This document shows positions 12,546 through 23,700 of a stretch of DNA of 64,000 bases, piece after piece. Both the position numbers and the translations under genes were made by a program. Origin of the DNA: Colius striatus (taxonomy: Eukaryota > Chordata > Aves > Coliiformes > Coliidae). Within the stretch, counting starts at the first letter, position 1; each line of letters starts with the position of its first letter. The notes under the pieces are model-generated. The model was not told the origin of the DNA. It saw only the letters and a list, made by a program, of their open reading frames with translations, and did not search any database. The stretch lies in contig NC_084773.1 of assembly GCF_028858725.1 (NCBI RefSeq), positions 1,726,350 through 1,790,349 on the forward strand, given 5' to 3'.

Positions 12546-13269
12546 CCCTCTCACCTGTTTATTACTAAGAGGGTTCCCACGTGTGTGTTTGTGTTTGGGG
12601 CGGGAGGGGGGGCGGTTCTGTGTGTGCTGCCTGTGACCGCTCTCACCAGCACAGCTCAGGTCTGAGCGCGGCTCTGCTGCCGCTCTCCCGCAGGCTCCTG
12701 CGGGCAGCAGCCGAACTCGGGCTGCAGCGTGTCTCAGGTGCTCTCTATGTCGCGGCTGCTCCCGACTGAGCGACTTCAGCCAACACAAGGGCTGTTCCAA
12801 CTGCTTTTTGCTCTTCAACTTCATGGCAACGCTACCCATTGCCGCGCTGCCGAGCGCTGCATACAGCCGTGAACAGCTCCACTTCGAGGGCTGCCGGTGC
12901 TGCTCTTCGTGCCCCGTGTTATTTGTGGATAGACGAAAGCATTTAGTGTTAGAATATAAGTAAAACTTAATTCACACCTGCACTGAAACCGGGCCTCGCT
13001 CCCCGACTCCGGGAGCGCATGTTCGCGGTGCCACGCACCGACTCCAGCGCACCAGGACCGGCCGAGCGGTTTCTCACCGCTGTCACAGCTCGGGGGGCGC
13101 GTTACAACGGGATTCCCACCCCAGGAAGCCGCTGCCGAGGACAGGTCGCTGCGGTTGGCACCGCACACCCGCAGCTCCGGGCACTGCGGCCGAGCGGGGC
13201 CAGTGTGTGGCGAGCCCCGGGGGGTGCGGGGCGAGGTGCGGGGCGGGCGCATCCCACCCCGCGGGGTAG

Positions 13270-13688
13270 CGCTGTATCCCCGCCCCCTCCCCCTCGCGGT
13301 GCGTTGCGGTGCGGTGTCGCGGCGCTGTGTCCCCGCCCCCTCCGCCGCGCGGTGCGGTGCGGTGTCGCGGCGCTGTGTCCCCGCCCCCTCCGCCGCGCGG
13401 TGCGTTGCGGTGCGGTGTCGCGGCGCTGTGTCCCCGCCCCCTCCGCCGCGCGGTGCGTTGCGTTGCGTTGTCGCGGCGCTGTGCCTCCGCCCCCTCCGCC
13501 GCGCGGTGCGTTGCGGTGCGGTGTCGCGGCGCTGTGTCCCCGCCCCCTCCGCCGCGCGGTGCGTTGCGTTGCGTTGTCGCGGCGCTGTGCCTCCGCCCCC
13601 TCCGCCGCGCGGTGCGTTGCGGTGCGGTGTCGCGGCGCTGTGTCCCCGCCCCCTCCGCCGCGCGGTGCGTTGCGGTGCGGTGTCGCGG
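13270..13688 (+). repeat. 53-bp GC-rich minisatellite in the SYN2 promoter
   Basis: The motif GCGCTGT recurs at 13270, 13322, 13370, 13423, 13476, 13529, 13582 and 13635; the spacings are 52, 48 and then five times exactly 53 bp, giving about eight units. Each unit carries a CCGCCCC GC box. Two unit types alternate: a start of CTGTGTCCCC or CTGTGCCTCC, and a tail with TGCGGTGCGGTG or TGCGTTGCGTTG. The pairs at 13423-13528 and 13529-13634 look like copies of one 106-bp higher-order unit. The unit contains no stop codon in any frame on either strand, so long artefactual reading frames run through it. Confidence 0.93.
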
Positions 13689-13693
13689 GGGCG
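13685..13693 (+). promoter_or_regulatory. EGR1/Zif268 consensus site
   Basis: GCGGGGGCG, a perfect EGR-family consensus, at the exact downstream edge of the minisatellite and about 200 bp upstream of the SYN2 ATG. Zif268/EGR1 is an established candidate regulator of the mammalian synapsin II promoter; use of this site in birds is inference. Confidence 0.6.
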
Positions 13694-13893
13694 CGCGGCT
13701 GCCCCCTGGAGGCGCGCGGGAGCGGGCGGCGCGCGCGAGCCGGCGGTGGCCGCGCTGCTGCTGAGGGGAAGGCAGCGCCTCGCGCCGCGGCCGCCAGTGA
13801 GGCTGCGACCGACCCCGCACCGCGGACCGCAGCGGCTCCGCGCCCTCCGTCCCGCTCCTCGCCGCAGCTCTCGCCTTTCCCTCGCCCGGCCAG

Positions 13894-14282
13894 ATGATGA
13901 ACTTTCTGCGGCGCAGGCTCTCGGACAGCAGCTTCATCGCCAACCTGCCCAATGGCTACATGACCGACCTGCAGCGGCCGGAGCCGCAGCAGCCGCCGCC
14001 GCCGCCGCCTCCCTCCGCAGCCTCCTCGGCCCCGGCCGCCGCCTCCCCGGCCGCGGAGCGCCGGCAGCCGCCGCAGTCGGCGGCCCCCCAGCAGCAGCAG
14101 CATCAGCAGCCGCCGCCGCCGCAGCAGCAGTCAACGGGCAGCAGCTTCTTCAGCTCGCTCTCCAACGCCGTGAAGCAGACGGCGGCCTCGGCCGGGCTGG
14201 TGGATGCGTCCTCCGCCGTCTCCGCGGCCGTCGGCAGAAAGTTCAAGGTGCTGCTGGTCATCGACGAGCCGCACACGGACTG
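13894..14282 (+). CDS. SYN2: Synapsin II, first coding exon (domains A, B and start of C)
   Basis: Encodes the N-terminal 129 residues of synapsin II plus two bases of codon 130; synapsins are neuronal phosphoproteins on the cytoplasmic face of synaptic vesicles that tether vesicles and bind actin. Domain A (about 1-28) begins [14 protein letters not shown] and contains the RRxS site with Ser10, the conserved PKA/CaMKI phosphorylation site. Domain B (about 29-112) is Pro/Ala/Gln-rich, with a seven-Pro run at 34-40, CAG-coded Gln runs around 66-72 and 77-79, and the conserved [20 protein letters not shown] stretch at 82-101. Domain C starts at [15 protein letters not shown] (116-130). The double ATG start fits SYN2 rather than SYN1 or SYN3. 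The exon ends ACTG|GTAGGT; reading on would meet TAG at once, so the donor must be at 14282/14283, leaving a split Trp codon. The remaining exons are outside this window. Confidence 0.95.
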
Positions 14283-14640
14283 GTAGGTGCCTTCACGCCT
14301 CTGCATGCCCGTCCGCACCACCTCCCCTTCCCCTCCCGCGCACTGCGGTCCCTTCTGCCCCGCGGGCCCCGTCCCCGCTCGGCGCCCGCCGTCCCTTCCC
14401 CGGCAGATGGAGGCTCACCTAGGGGCGGCGAGACCCCCGCGGGCGAGGCTGCCGGGCCGGCGCTGGAAAGCTCCAGCTCTCCGCCCGCCGAGGCGGCAGC
14501 CGCGGGGATGGAGCGAAGCGGTACGGACTGGGAGAAGGAGCAAAAACCGGCAAACCCCGCAGCGCTGGATGGGGACGGAGGGCTGGAGCTTTCCAGCAAG
14601 GCGCTAAATAAAACGTATTTACCGCCCTGATAAAGCACAT
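14283..14640 (+). promoter_or_regulatory. CpG island, downstream part within intron 1
   Basis: GC- and CpG-rich sequence continuing from exon 1, ending near 14640 where composition reverts to AT-rich. It contains an in-frame TAG at 14284-14286 and an AATAAA at 14607-14612, which would allow a truncated product if intron 1 were retained or cleaved early. Confidence 0.6.
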
Positions 14641-17600
14641 CCCGGGTTCTCTTGCGAAATACATAACTCTTGTATAGGTGCAGGTAGGATTTAGGTGTCT
14701 TAGGCACGAATTTCTGTTTTGAACTGCGTGTGGTTGTAGCGTTACGTGTGTTAATTCATATTTAAGAGCTCTCACACAGATCCCGCTGCTCCTGTTGCAG
14801 CTCCTCAGCTGCATGTTTGGTGAAGGTCCTTCAGGATATTGAGGAACAACCCGCAGTTTTACCTTAGCCCTGTGGATTTGTTAATTAGCTTCACAGGTGA
14901 TGCTTTTGGAGTGGGTGTTTTGCTGCTACTAACATCCTAAAAATGTGTGATTTGACAAAAACAGAGAACTTGTAGGTCAGCTCATTTCTTCCTGTGCCTG
15001 GCTGCTCCCCGGAGGGGACGTCAGAGCTTTTTCAGACCTGTTTACCTGAAGCGTATGGCTCTGGTGGGTGCTGTGTTTTAGAGGGAGGAAGTGTAGCAAT
15101 TCATCATTGGCTGACTTGTTTCCCTATAATGTGTGTTTACATGTCAAGCTGAGAATCATCTCGTCCGCTGTTGCTAAATACAGTATAGAAGGTCTGAACA
15201 GTGCCTTAAAATAATACGGAGTAAGCCAAGTGTGTTCGTGTACAGTGACATCACTCGGTAACACATTGTGGGTTTGGGGTTGTATTGTCAGCCTCTCCTG
15301 TTTCTGGCCTCACTGCCTAGATGGACTCATGCCCTTCCATCATTTCATCCAATATGCTTTAAAATGGTTCTTAAATAAAATACTTAAACCAAAACTACAA
15401 GCCTTTATGTGGCTCAGATATGTTGTTATTGTTAAGGTAGCACAACCTGTTACATTTTGGGTCTTTTTTTTTCCTTCTGTGTTTCTTTCTGTGGTTGATT
15501 TTCATTTTTTTTTTCCCCCTTTAAAAAAAAGAGAAGGTTGTTGTATCTGCTGGACTGAGGCAGCCTCTGTGCCTACGTCACGGAGATGCATCCATGGACA
15601 CTGCTCACTGCCTCGCAGATGCAGCTGTCTGGTTAATATGTTACAGTGCCTTTTTGCTTGGTAAATGAAATAACTGTGTGCCTTCGTAAAGTTTGTTTCT
15701 GGTATAATTTTCCTCTATCTGCTGAAGCCATCCTATGAGTTATAAACAAGGCATGCTTTAGGTGCTTGTTAAATGCACCCCAAATTAACTAAATCTATAG
15801 GCAACAGCAAAGCTTCTAAACCCTCTGCATGGTAAATGCCACCAAGAGCATTCCAAGTAGGAGACTAGATGCAGTCACAGATGTACCCAGGGTTACTCAT
15901 GCCTGCTTGGTTTTCCTTTTTGTTTATTTCTCATAAGTGACATGGATACATAGTAGTTCTACAAAGAACAGTTTGTTGTTTTTCTGGCTCAAAGGTAATA
16001 ATTTGTAACAGAAGACTTAAACATAAATGTTGAAAATAAACAAATATTAGATGTGTGTGTGTTCTGATAATACATGCAGGAAAGTTTGTTCCATGCCTTT
16101 GGGAGTATGGATACTGACAGGTAATAAACTACTGTAGAATTTGACTATATGGGCTGAAATGGAATAGGTGTGAGAATCTGGGGCTAAAATAGTGAGATTG
16201 GAACTGGCAATAGATGGATGTCAATGATTGGATGTGTGTCCCCCCCCAGCTCCCCTTGTATGATGCACTGACGTGTGGGATAGCAAGATGAGGTCTGTGG
16301 AGCTGCTGTCATGTGACACTGACCAAACCCTGTCAATAGCAGGGAAACCAGTACCAAATCAATCTCCCAAAGCCTCCTGAGAAACAGTTGCAGCTGACTT
16401 ACATTAATCCTGAGAGGAAGATCATTTGCTGGCTCTTGGTTTTCATAGCGTTTTGAGCTGTGGTTGTGTTTATCTTAAATTGAAAATGTATGTATTGCTT
16501 TTGGATGGCAGTTTCAATGGAAATGAAAGAATTTCAGTCTGGATCACACTGAAATCCTAATTCAGTATCTTCTTTTCAGCAAGAGGAAACACTGAGCACC
16601 TTCTTCTGTCAGCAAAGGATATTGCCTCTTACCTCTAGCATCAAAAGGACATTTTGTTTCTTATACATTTTATTTCTGTTAGAGATTGACTCATACTTGA
16701 AGTCTGAGGTTTAGTAACCCAACATTATTATTGTCACTAATGGAATCATGTGAGATATTTTACGTACAAACCAATGCTCAGTTGTTATTTGCACTTTTGA
16801 ATTTGATCTCAGTGACTTTATAATTTCCCTGCCTGAAGAATTTTGTCCTATAACAAGCTTTGAAATTCTCGTTTTCAATTACTTTTATGGCATAGGATGG
16901 GGGGGAAATCGTAGAATTAACTTACCTGCACTAATTTGTTTATTCATTTCCATGAGTTCTTTAAGGAAATTGCAAATAAGGAACACTTCTTAAGGAAAGT
17001 GTGACGTTTAAGGATGATTGCAAATGCAATCATGGTGTCAAGCCATCCTCCTTTCTCTAGTAACACTCTCAATCAAAGATGTGTTAGAGCTGTGAAAGAC
17101 AATTCTTTCCCTGCAAGTTCTTTGGAAACATGCAACTATATAGATAAGAGAGACCTCTAAGGGCTTCTGCTGAAGACACAACTGCAAAATACACTGATAC
17201 AAATGATTGAGTAGCTTTATATATGCCTCAGTGGCAAGGGCAGAAAAGGCATGAAAACAGACCTGAGCTTTGGAGTCAACTACCAGAGACAAATCCATGA
17301 CAAGCAGTCAGCCTTGGTTCTTGCTCCTCATGAAATACTTTCTCATAGACACTTTATGCAATAAATGATCCCTTGCTCCAAAGGTGAAAGCAAGTAGCTA
17401 GTGATCATTTTCACCAATTATCTTTGAAACCTTCTGTCATTCAAGAGTATCACCATAAAACCTTCTAAAGGAGACACTCCTTCAAATGCAACAGCACTAT
17501 GACTTTACAGAAAGGCATTGGAAAAGCTGGTTTTGTTTTATGGCCTATTCTAAATGTGTTTTAAAGTCACGCTCTGTTTATCTGCAGCTGCATACTGAAC

Positions 17601-18974
17601 TGGCATTTTCAATACCTTCACTAATGGCCAGAACCCTTTTCCCACTGGGCACGTCGAGTTGAGACCCTTACAAAGTGTTCAAAGACGTGGTGGATAAACA
17701 TCTGATTCACAGATGGTTTGTGGATCCAAGGGAAAGCTTCAAGAACCATTTGTTAGGTTTAATAATAACTTTATGTAACAGTCTTCAATGATTCTTTTAG
17801 AGCTTTAGATATCTCTGTTTGTATCTTTACAGTGGAAGAAATTAAGTAGGAAAAAATGTGTTCAAGGTCATCGAAGAGGCCAGTGACAGAGCTGAATTAA
17901 AGTCTAGGCAGCTTGCTTAACCTTTTGTTTTAATCCTCCTTTGCTATCTTCTGGTCTGCGTTAAGTGTCCAAAATTTTCAGCTAGATGAGTTTATGTTAA
18001 AATGTAATTAATTTCCTCAGAGAATAACCATTTTGCTCTGCATACAAAATGTACTGACTATTCAGTGCTGAACAAGCAACTGATTAGAGGCCATACATCA
18101 GTGGCAAGGGGCCAAAACGCTGTGTATATAGATTATTATCTTCATTAAAAGCTTGTGTGTAATATTTAGAAAGCTGTTTCTGTATTGAAAACTATTGCTT
18201 TGTCTGTCTTGAGCTTTAAAATATGAATATAGGACTCATTGGCAATAGTGATGGAACTATAAAAAGAATCAAGTGGAAACATTTTGTTCTTGCATTTTTA
18301 AGCACGGCTCTTGTTATAAGTATCATTATCTTTTTTTTTCCCCCCCATGGAATGATGCATTTCTTGTAATGTTTACTGCCTTGGCAGTCATCTCGTGGTG
18401 GGCAGAAGAGAGAATTTCCAAATGGCTGGGACAAATGCTATACCAAGAGCAAACCTTCTGTTTTAAAATTACCAAACCATTTATGGGCAGACGTTGCTCA
18501 TCATAAAGGTTTTTAGTGTGAACAATATTATTGTAGCTCAGAAAAACATTGACTTACAATACAGAAATTCACTGAAGTGAGCAGAATGGGTTTCTTGGGG
18601 TTGGGCTTTTTTTTTTCTACTAGAAGGTAGACAACAGTTTCAGTTAAAACTATGTGTGCAGGGTTTTTTTAATGTAGAAATAAATACCAGACAACTTGCA
18701 TACTACAGTGCCAATTCTGTTTGGGAGGGATGGTTCAGTTGGGCATAACTAATTAGTATTTCCTTACTCCAGATGAACTTGAAAATTGTAATTTGTCTTA
18801 TTTGATAGTAACATGTTGATTTTGTAACCTTGGCATTTGTTGCATGCAGTGTAAGTCTTTGGTTATTTTCCAGTTTTAGAGGGTGTCAGATTGTAGCAAT
18901 GCATGAATGTGGGTAACTACTTTACCAGAGCAGTCTCTAGCCCTCTGGGATGATGCTATCTAGAAGGACAGTGT
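14641..18974. other. Intron 1, no element recognised
   Basis: AT-rich intronic sequence. CRE-like cores occur at 15017-15024 (GACGTCAG, just inside this stretch) and 15574-15580 (TACGTCA). Short homopolymer runs of T, A and C are present. No transposon or exon was recognised. Confidence 0.5.
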
Positions 18975-19415
18975 TCTGCTGTGTCCAGTTTTGGGCTCCC
19001 CAGTTTAAGACTGATAGAGAACTTCTGGAGTGAGGCCAGAGCACTGGAACATCTCTCTGAGGAGGAAAGGCTGTGATACCTGGAGCTGTTCAGCCTGGAG
19101 AAGGCTGAGAGGGGACCTTATCAATGCTGATAAACACCTAAAGGATGTGTGTTAAGAGGATGGGGCCAGTCTTTCTTCTGTGGTGGACAGTGACAGGACA
19201 AGGGGTAATGGGCACAAGCTGGAACTTGAGGACAGGCTTGTTTGGTGTTGAGGTGAGGGAGCCCTGGCCCAGGCTACCCAGGGAGGATTGTGGAGGCTCC
19301 TTCTCAGGAGGTTTCCAAACCCACCTGGACATGTTCCTGTGCCCCCTGAGCGAAGGGAACCTGCTTTAGCAGGCTGGATGAGCCCTTCCCACCCCCACCA
19401 TTCTGTGGTTCTGTG
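18975..19415 (+). mobile_element. CR1 LINE 3' end
   Basis: Plus-strand CR1 from the GTCCAGTTTTGGGCTCCC region through the C-terminal ORF2 coding segment to the terminal CCCACCCCCACCATTCTGTG. The coding segment is broken, with several indels relative to better copies in this window. Confidence 0.88.
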
Positions 19416-20385
19416 TTCCAGCAGCCTCCTGGCATTGCAAAGCCCACTGCTACTAGTATAAAATGTAAAGCCATGTTATAAAATGGGGAGGAAAACCGTG
19501 AGCGTGGGCAAACGTGGAACTAGTAGTGATTGCATAGAGGGAACGGGACTGAAAGGATCCCTTGGCACTCATCTAGGGGCTGGAAGTGAGAAGTTTCTGA
19601 ACATGAGTCAAGGCAAGGGACAGATGTGTTGCAGAGGTATAAGGAGATTGTTTTTTAGGAAGGTCTAAGCTGTTCAGACTGGCTAAATGCAGAAATATGT
19701 CTTCAAACAACAAGTGTAAAGGCAAGGCAATATTATCAATATATTTACTTTATATAGGAAGAAAAGACATATAACAAGTTCATTTTAGTAATTTCAAATG
19801 CTAATTGAGAATTGCTTCTTTTGCAGCAAGAAACTCAAGCATTAAGAGAAGCAACCTTGCCTCTGGTGTAACACTGTAATCTTTCAAAGAAGGCAATGGG
19901 TTCCTGAAACTGAGCAAGACTCATAAAGATTTTACCTCAATGCCTCTTTAGTTTTTGCTTTGTATGAAAACTTCACACTTTGAAATTAACTTCGTGAGAA
20001 GGTTCATCTGGATCTTGAAAAAAAGGGTATGTTGCAGTGTAATTGTAGTTATGGCCTTTGATCTGGATTCCTAGTACTCCCAAAGAAGCTGGCAACCAGA
20101 TTTTAGATGAAGACAGTGTTAGTTTAGAGAGCTTCTTACAACCAAGTAATTGGATCAGTACTACTTCCTAGCACCCACTGCTGTTTTCAGCTCTGCATTA
20201 AGGACTTTTCATTTTTGCAATCAAAACTACAACATAGCTACAGGAGAGATGGAGGCATAAGCAGGGGCTGCCATGGGCACAGGCATCACATCCCTGCTGG
20301 CTGGGAGGATACACTCAGGTCCAGGGATGAAATAACCTGAGTTGCTGCAAAGCAAAGTTTATTGTGAACACATTGATTGTGAGCA

Positions 20386-20733
20386 ATTGAGGGGTGACCT
20401 CTTTAATGTTTACAAACACATTAACGGTGGGTGTCAGGAGGATGGAGCCAGGCTGTTCTCAGTGATGGCCAATGATAGGACAAGGGGCAATTGGTACAAG
20501 CTGGAACAGAAAAGGTTCAAAGAAACAGAAGGGAAAACTTCTTCCCTGTTGAGGTGAGGGAGCACTGGCAGGGGCTGCCCAGATGGGCTGTGGAGTCTCC
20601 TTCTCTGGAGACATTCCAACCCAACTGGACGAGTTCCTGTGTGCCCTACTCTAGGTGGTGCTGCTCTGGCAGGGGGTTGCACTGGATGAGCTTTCCAGGT
20701 CCCTTCCAACCCTTAAGATTGTGTGATTCTGTA
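20386..20733 (+). mobile_element. CR1 LINE 3' end, CTAGGTGGTGCTGCTCTGGC subtype
   Basis: About 350 bp of C-terminal ORF2 and 3' UTR, ending CCCTTCCAACCCTTAAGATT and short ATTCTGT repeats. It shares a distinctive 3' UTR with the copies at 28269 and 33881, so these form one subfamily distinct from the more common copies here. Confidence 0.88.
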
Positions 20734-23700
20734 AACTGGATGTCTTTTTCTGATGGATGGAAGGTCATTGTGCATTGTTACTTGTTCTGTGTCCATTGTT
20801 TAAACATTAAGTCCACACTGGGTGAAAACATGGGAACGAGGATAAGCATCTGAGTGAACTGGAGTGTGCTAACAACTCTGAATTTGTTGGATAGAGCAGC
20901 CTTGTGCAAGTTGTTTTTCATGTCTGTTCTCTGCAATGGCCAGCTGATACAGTTCTGCACCAGACTAGGAGTGTGCCTGCATTTTAAAGGTGATCTAAGG
21001 AAAAAATGCAGACTTCTGTTTATCTGGAGTTCTGCAATGTGTAATGCTGGACTACATTAGTATAAATAGCAAAACATAGCACATGCTAGGGTTTACCCTT
21101 TTGACTAGATGTATATATAAATATATTTTAAAAAGCTTTTAGTGGAAAACATGTTGTCCTCCATACTCTGTGTATTACTCTGTCTAAACAAGCTCTTACA
21201 TGCTCTAAAGTTATTTTAGGCAACTTAGTGTATACGAGATGCTGATTACAAATTCTGACAGATTGTATCTGGTGTCATCCTCCATTCTGTTCCATCCTTC
21301 TCCACTCAGAATCTGAGGGAATCTTTTTTTCTTCATCTGTGAGGCAACCACAGAAACTTCTCTGAAGCTGAGTGAAAGCCCTGGTAAGGTATTTAGTTGA
21401 ATTGGTAATATATAAAAAAGGTTTGCCAATGTTTTCTTCTAAAATTTGCCTTAATAGAAAGGAAATGGAAAAATTAGCAAGGAGATAACAGATTATAGGT
21501 AGGTGCATGTCCAAGTAACAAGACTGAAGTGAGAAATTAAAAGAAATAATCAGTTGTTCTGTAAGCTTTGGACCCAAGTAAAATAAGAAATCATACTTAC
21601 AATCCATGCAGAGTTTCATAATGATTTGCCAGTAGCAAATTGTAATCTGTGGAAATAGGAGCACTATGAAACCAAAACCTATTTATTAGACTCATTGTGA
21701 AAAGCCTGTCCAGTGGACTTACCGTACTTTGAGCTGTATCTCTTTAAAATGGATGTTATTTGCCACTTGGTAAACACCACAGGCCACTGCAATACTGTAC
21801 ACTTTTTTTAAAGTGAAATTGTGTTTCTCCAAAAGATTGATGCTAAATAGTCTCATAAATCAACATATTCTTAAAGTAGAGACTTCCCTGTATGCATTTT
21901 CAGTACTCAGTCCTTAATAGTACCATGCAATGTCCCCTGCAGAAGGATTCATATGGAATAGCACGTCATTTTATCACCTTTACCAATTTCACTACCCATT
22001 AAGAAAGTTCTAAACTACAGAACCTGTTTTTAATAGAATTGAAATAGGTGATTTGGATTTTTGGACATTTGTAGATAAGATACACCACAATCTGCATTAA
22101 AAATGTGAGAAGACTTCAGTGGAAACATGTGTCTGAGTATAAACTTGTGTCAGAAGAATAGAACCACAAACACAGGTCAGATTTGGATGCAGAACCTCTG
22201 TGGAAGGATTCTAGACCCAGTTGGATGAACACAGCAGCAAAGGGCAATTACAAGTAGGTGGAAAAGTTGCAAAGAATGGAAAAGCATATATTGGCAAAGA
22301 AAGCTGTGTTGCAGTTGACAGAGTGAAGCACTAAGTTACAAAGGAAACGTTACCTGGAATAATGATGGTGCTTCCAAAGGTGAGGCTGCTTATCTTGTGG
22401 AGTGAAAGAAATGTGTAAGAAGGTGATAAGACTGTACAGACGTGGTAGGTGGGAGGACAGCGTCATACCTTGGTCTAGAATGCAGAATGCTTGCTTGATT
22501 GCACTGCTGCTTCTGCTAATTAAACAGCTTTATCTGAGCTGAGTCAAACTTGACTTCTCAGAGGAAAGCGAGTGTGCTTTTAGACAGCCAGCTGGAGGAG
22601 AGTAATGATGGGTATTCGTGGTAACAGGGACTGGTTTAAGCTTTTGCAAAATGTGTAAAGCCTTTGTCAGACTTACAACACCCACATTCACTACAAGTGC
22701 ATCCCTACCTGACTGATGCACAAACCTTAATGAGCTCTTGTTGACAGATACACCCATTCCTAACAACAAAGTTGTGATTAAGGTCAAATCCTTGTTTATA
22801 TATTTGCAAATGAAAGTGGCAGAAGTGTTTCATTCAGAAGACAATGAATCTTAAATCTAAAGAGGCCATTTCTGGCTTTCCCCCAGCCCTGGGGTTGGTT
22901 CCCAGCTGTGGCTGAGGCTGGGTGGATTTTGCTTCAGCTGTGTCAGGCAGTAGTGTGGGATATCTAGGGCTCGTGCTGTGATTGTGGCTGCCTATCAGCA
23001 AGCAAGCTGGCAGGATGAGGATGGTAATCAGGGCTGCCAGAGTATGCCTGTTTACTCCTTTTTGAATTACACTTGTCAGTGGGATTCATTTAATTAGTGG
23101 ATTGTTCCAGCAATCAGTGCTGAAGAACACAGAACTCCAGGTTTTGAAGAAGCTTTGATTTTTTTTTCTGCATGCTGCAGGTTTTTTGTTCCTTTCTCCT
23201 GTGTATTTGTGATTGGAGAAAGCAGAAAACACATGAGATACCACCTTGTTGTTTCTTAAGTGCAGCTGGGAAGGGGTGTGAAGAATGTTCTCTTATTTTC
23301 ACCTCTGGACACCTGTGTTCGCTTGGTCTCAGCCTAGTTTTTCTAGGCTACTAGGCTCTCCTCTGTGGAAATGAGGGACTTAGTCCCAGCTTGTGCAGAG
23401 AGACTTAAATGATCTTTCTTCACTTTCATGAAAAACCCCCAAACTGTTCTTTGTTGTTGGAGTCAGGCACTCTGATAGGCTACCAATACACCTTTCTTTA
23501 TTGCAGTAGTAACCTTTAGGCTTCTGTACTTCTCATTTGAGCCAATTAGTCTCATCTTGTGCACAGCATGTGTTTCTTTGTTAAATAGGCATGATTAGAA
23601 TAAGGGAGCTTTTATGTCACTTCATTTTGAATATAAACAACCATAAACCAAAATATCAGCAGCGTGTGCTGCTTATTGGAAAGCTTCTGCAGATAATTGC

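Larger units (their letters stand above)
12546..13893 (+). promoter_or_regulatory. SYN2: SYN2 promoter region / CpG island upstream part
   Basis: The base composition switches sharply from AT-rich to very GC- and CpG-rich here and stays so until about 14640. Visible elements are an E-box CACGTG at 12578-12583, a G-rich GC-box cluster at 12597-12615 with G-quadruplex potential, a GC box GGGGCGGG at 13240-13247, the 53-bp minisatellite at 13270-13688 and an EGR1 consensus at 13685-13693. No TATA box is evident near the start codon, consistent with the TATA-less GC-rich promoters known for mammalian synapsin genes. The transcription start site cannot be fixed from sequence alone. There is no ATG between 13022 and the SYN2 start. 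Confidence 0.75.

Noticed and set aside
12774..12800. Possible RE1/NRSF site (TTCAGCCAACACAAGGGC)
   Set aside because: Only weak similarity to the RE1 half-sites, with wrong spacing and a poor right half.
12501..12839. 112-codon minus-strand frame at the upstream edge of the CpG island, possible divergent gene
   Set aside because: It begins inside a CR1 fragment's flank, shows no recognisable domain and is of chance length for GC-rich sequence.
13083..14103. Antisense frames of 289 and 333 codons through the CpG island
   Set aside because: The 53-bp repeat lacks stops in all frames and GC-rich DNA has few stop codons. The translated products are low-complexity Arg/Gly/Pro with no domain.
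13155..14630. 491-codon plus-strand frame spanning the minisatellite and SYN2 exon 1
   Set aside because: It is in a different frame from SYN2, its Arg/Ala/Pro/Cys-rich content reflects GC-rich repeats, and it ignores the clear splice donor at 14283.
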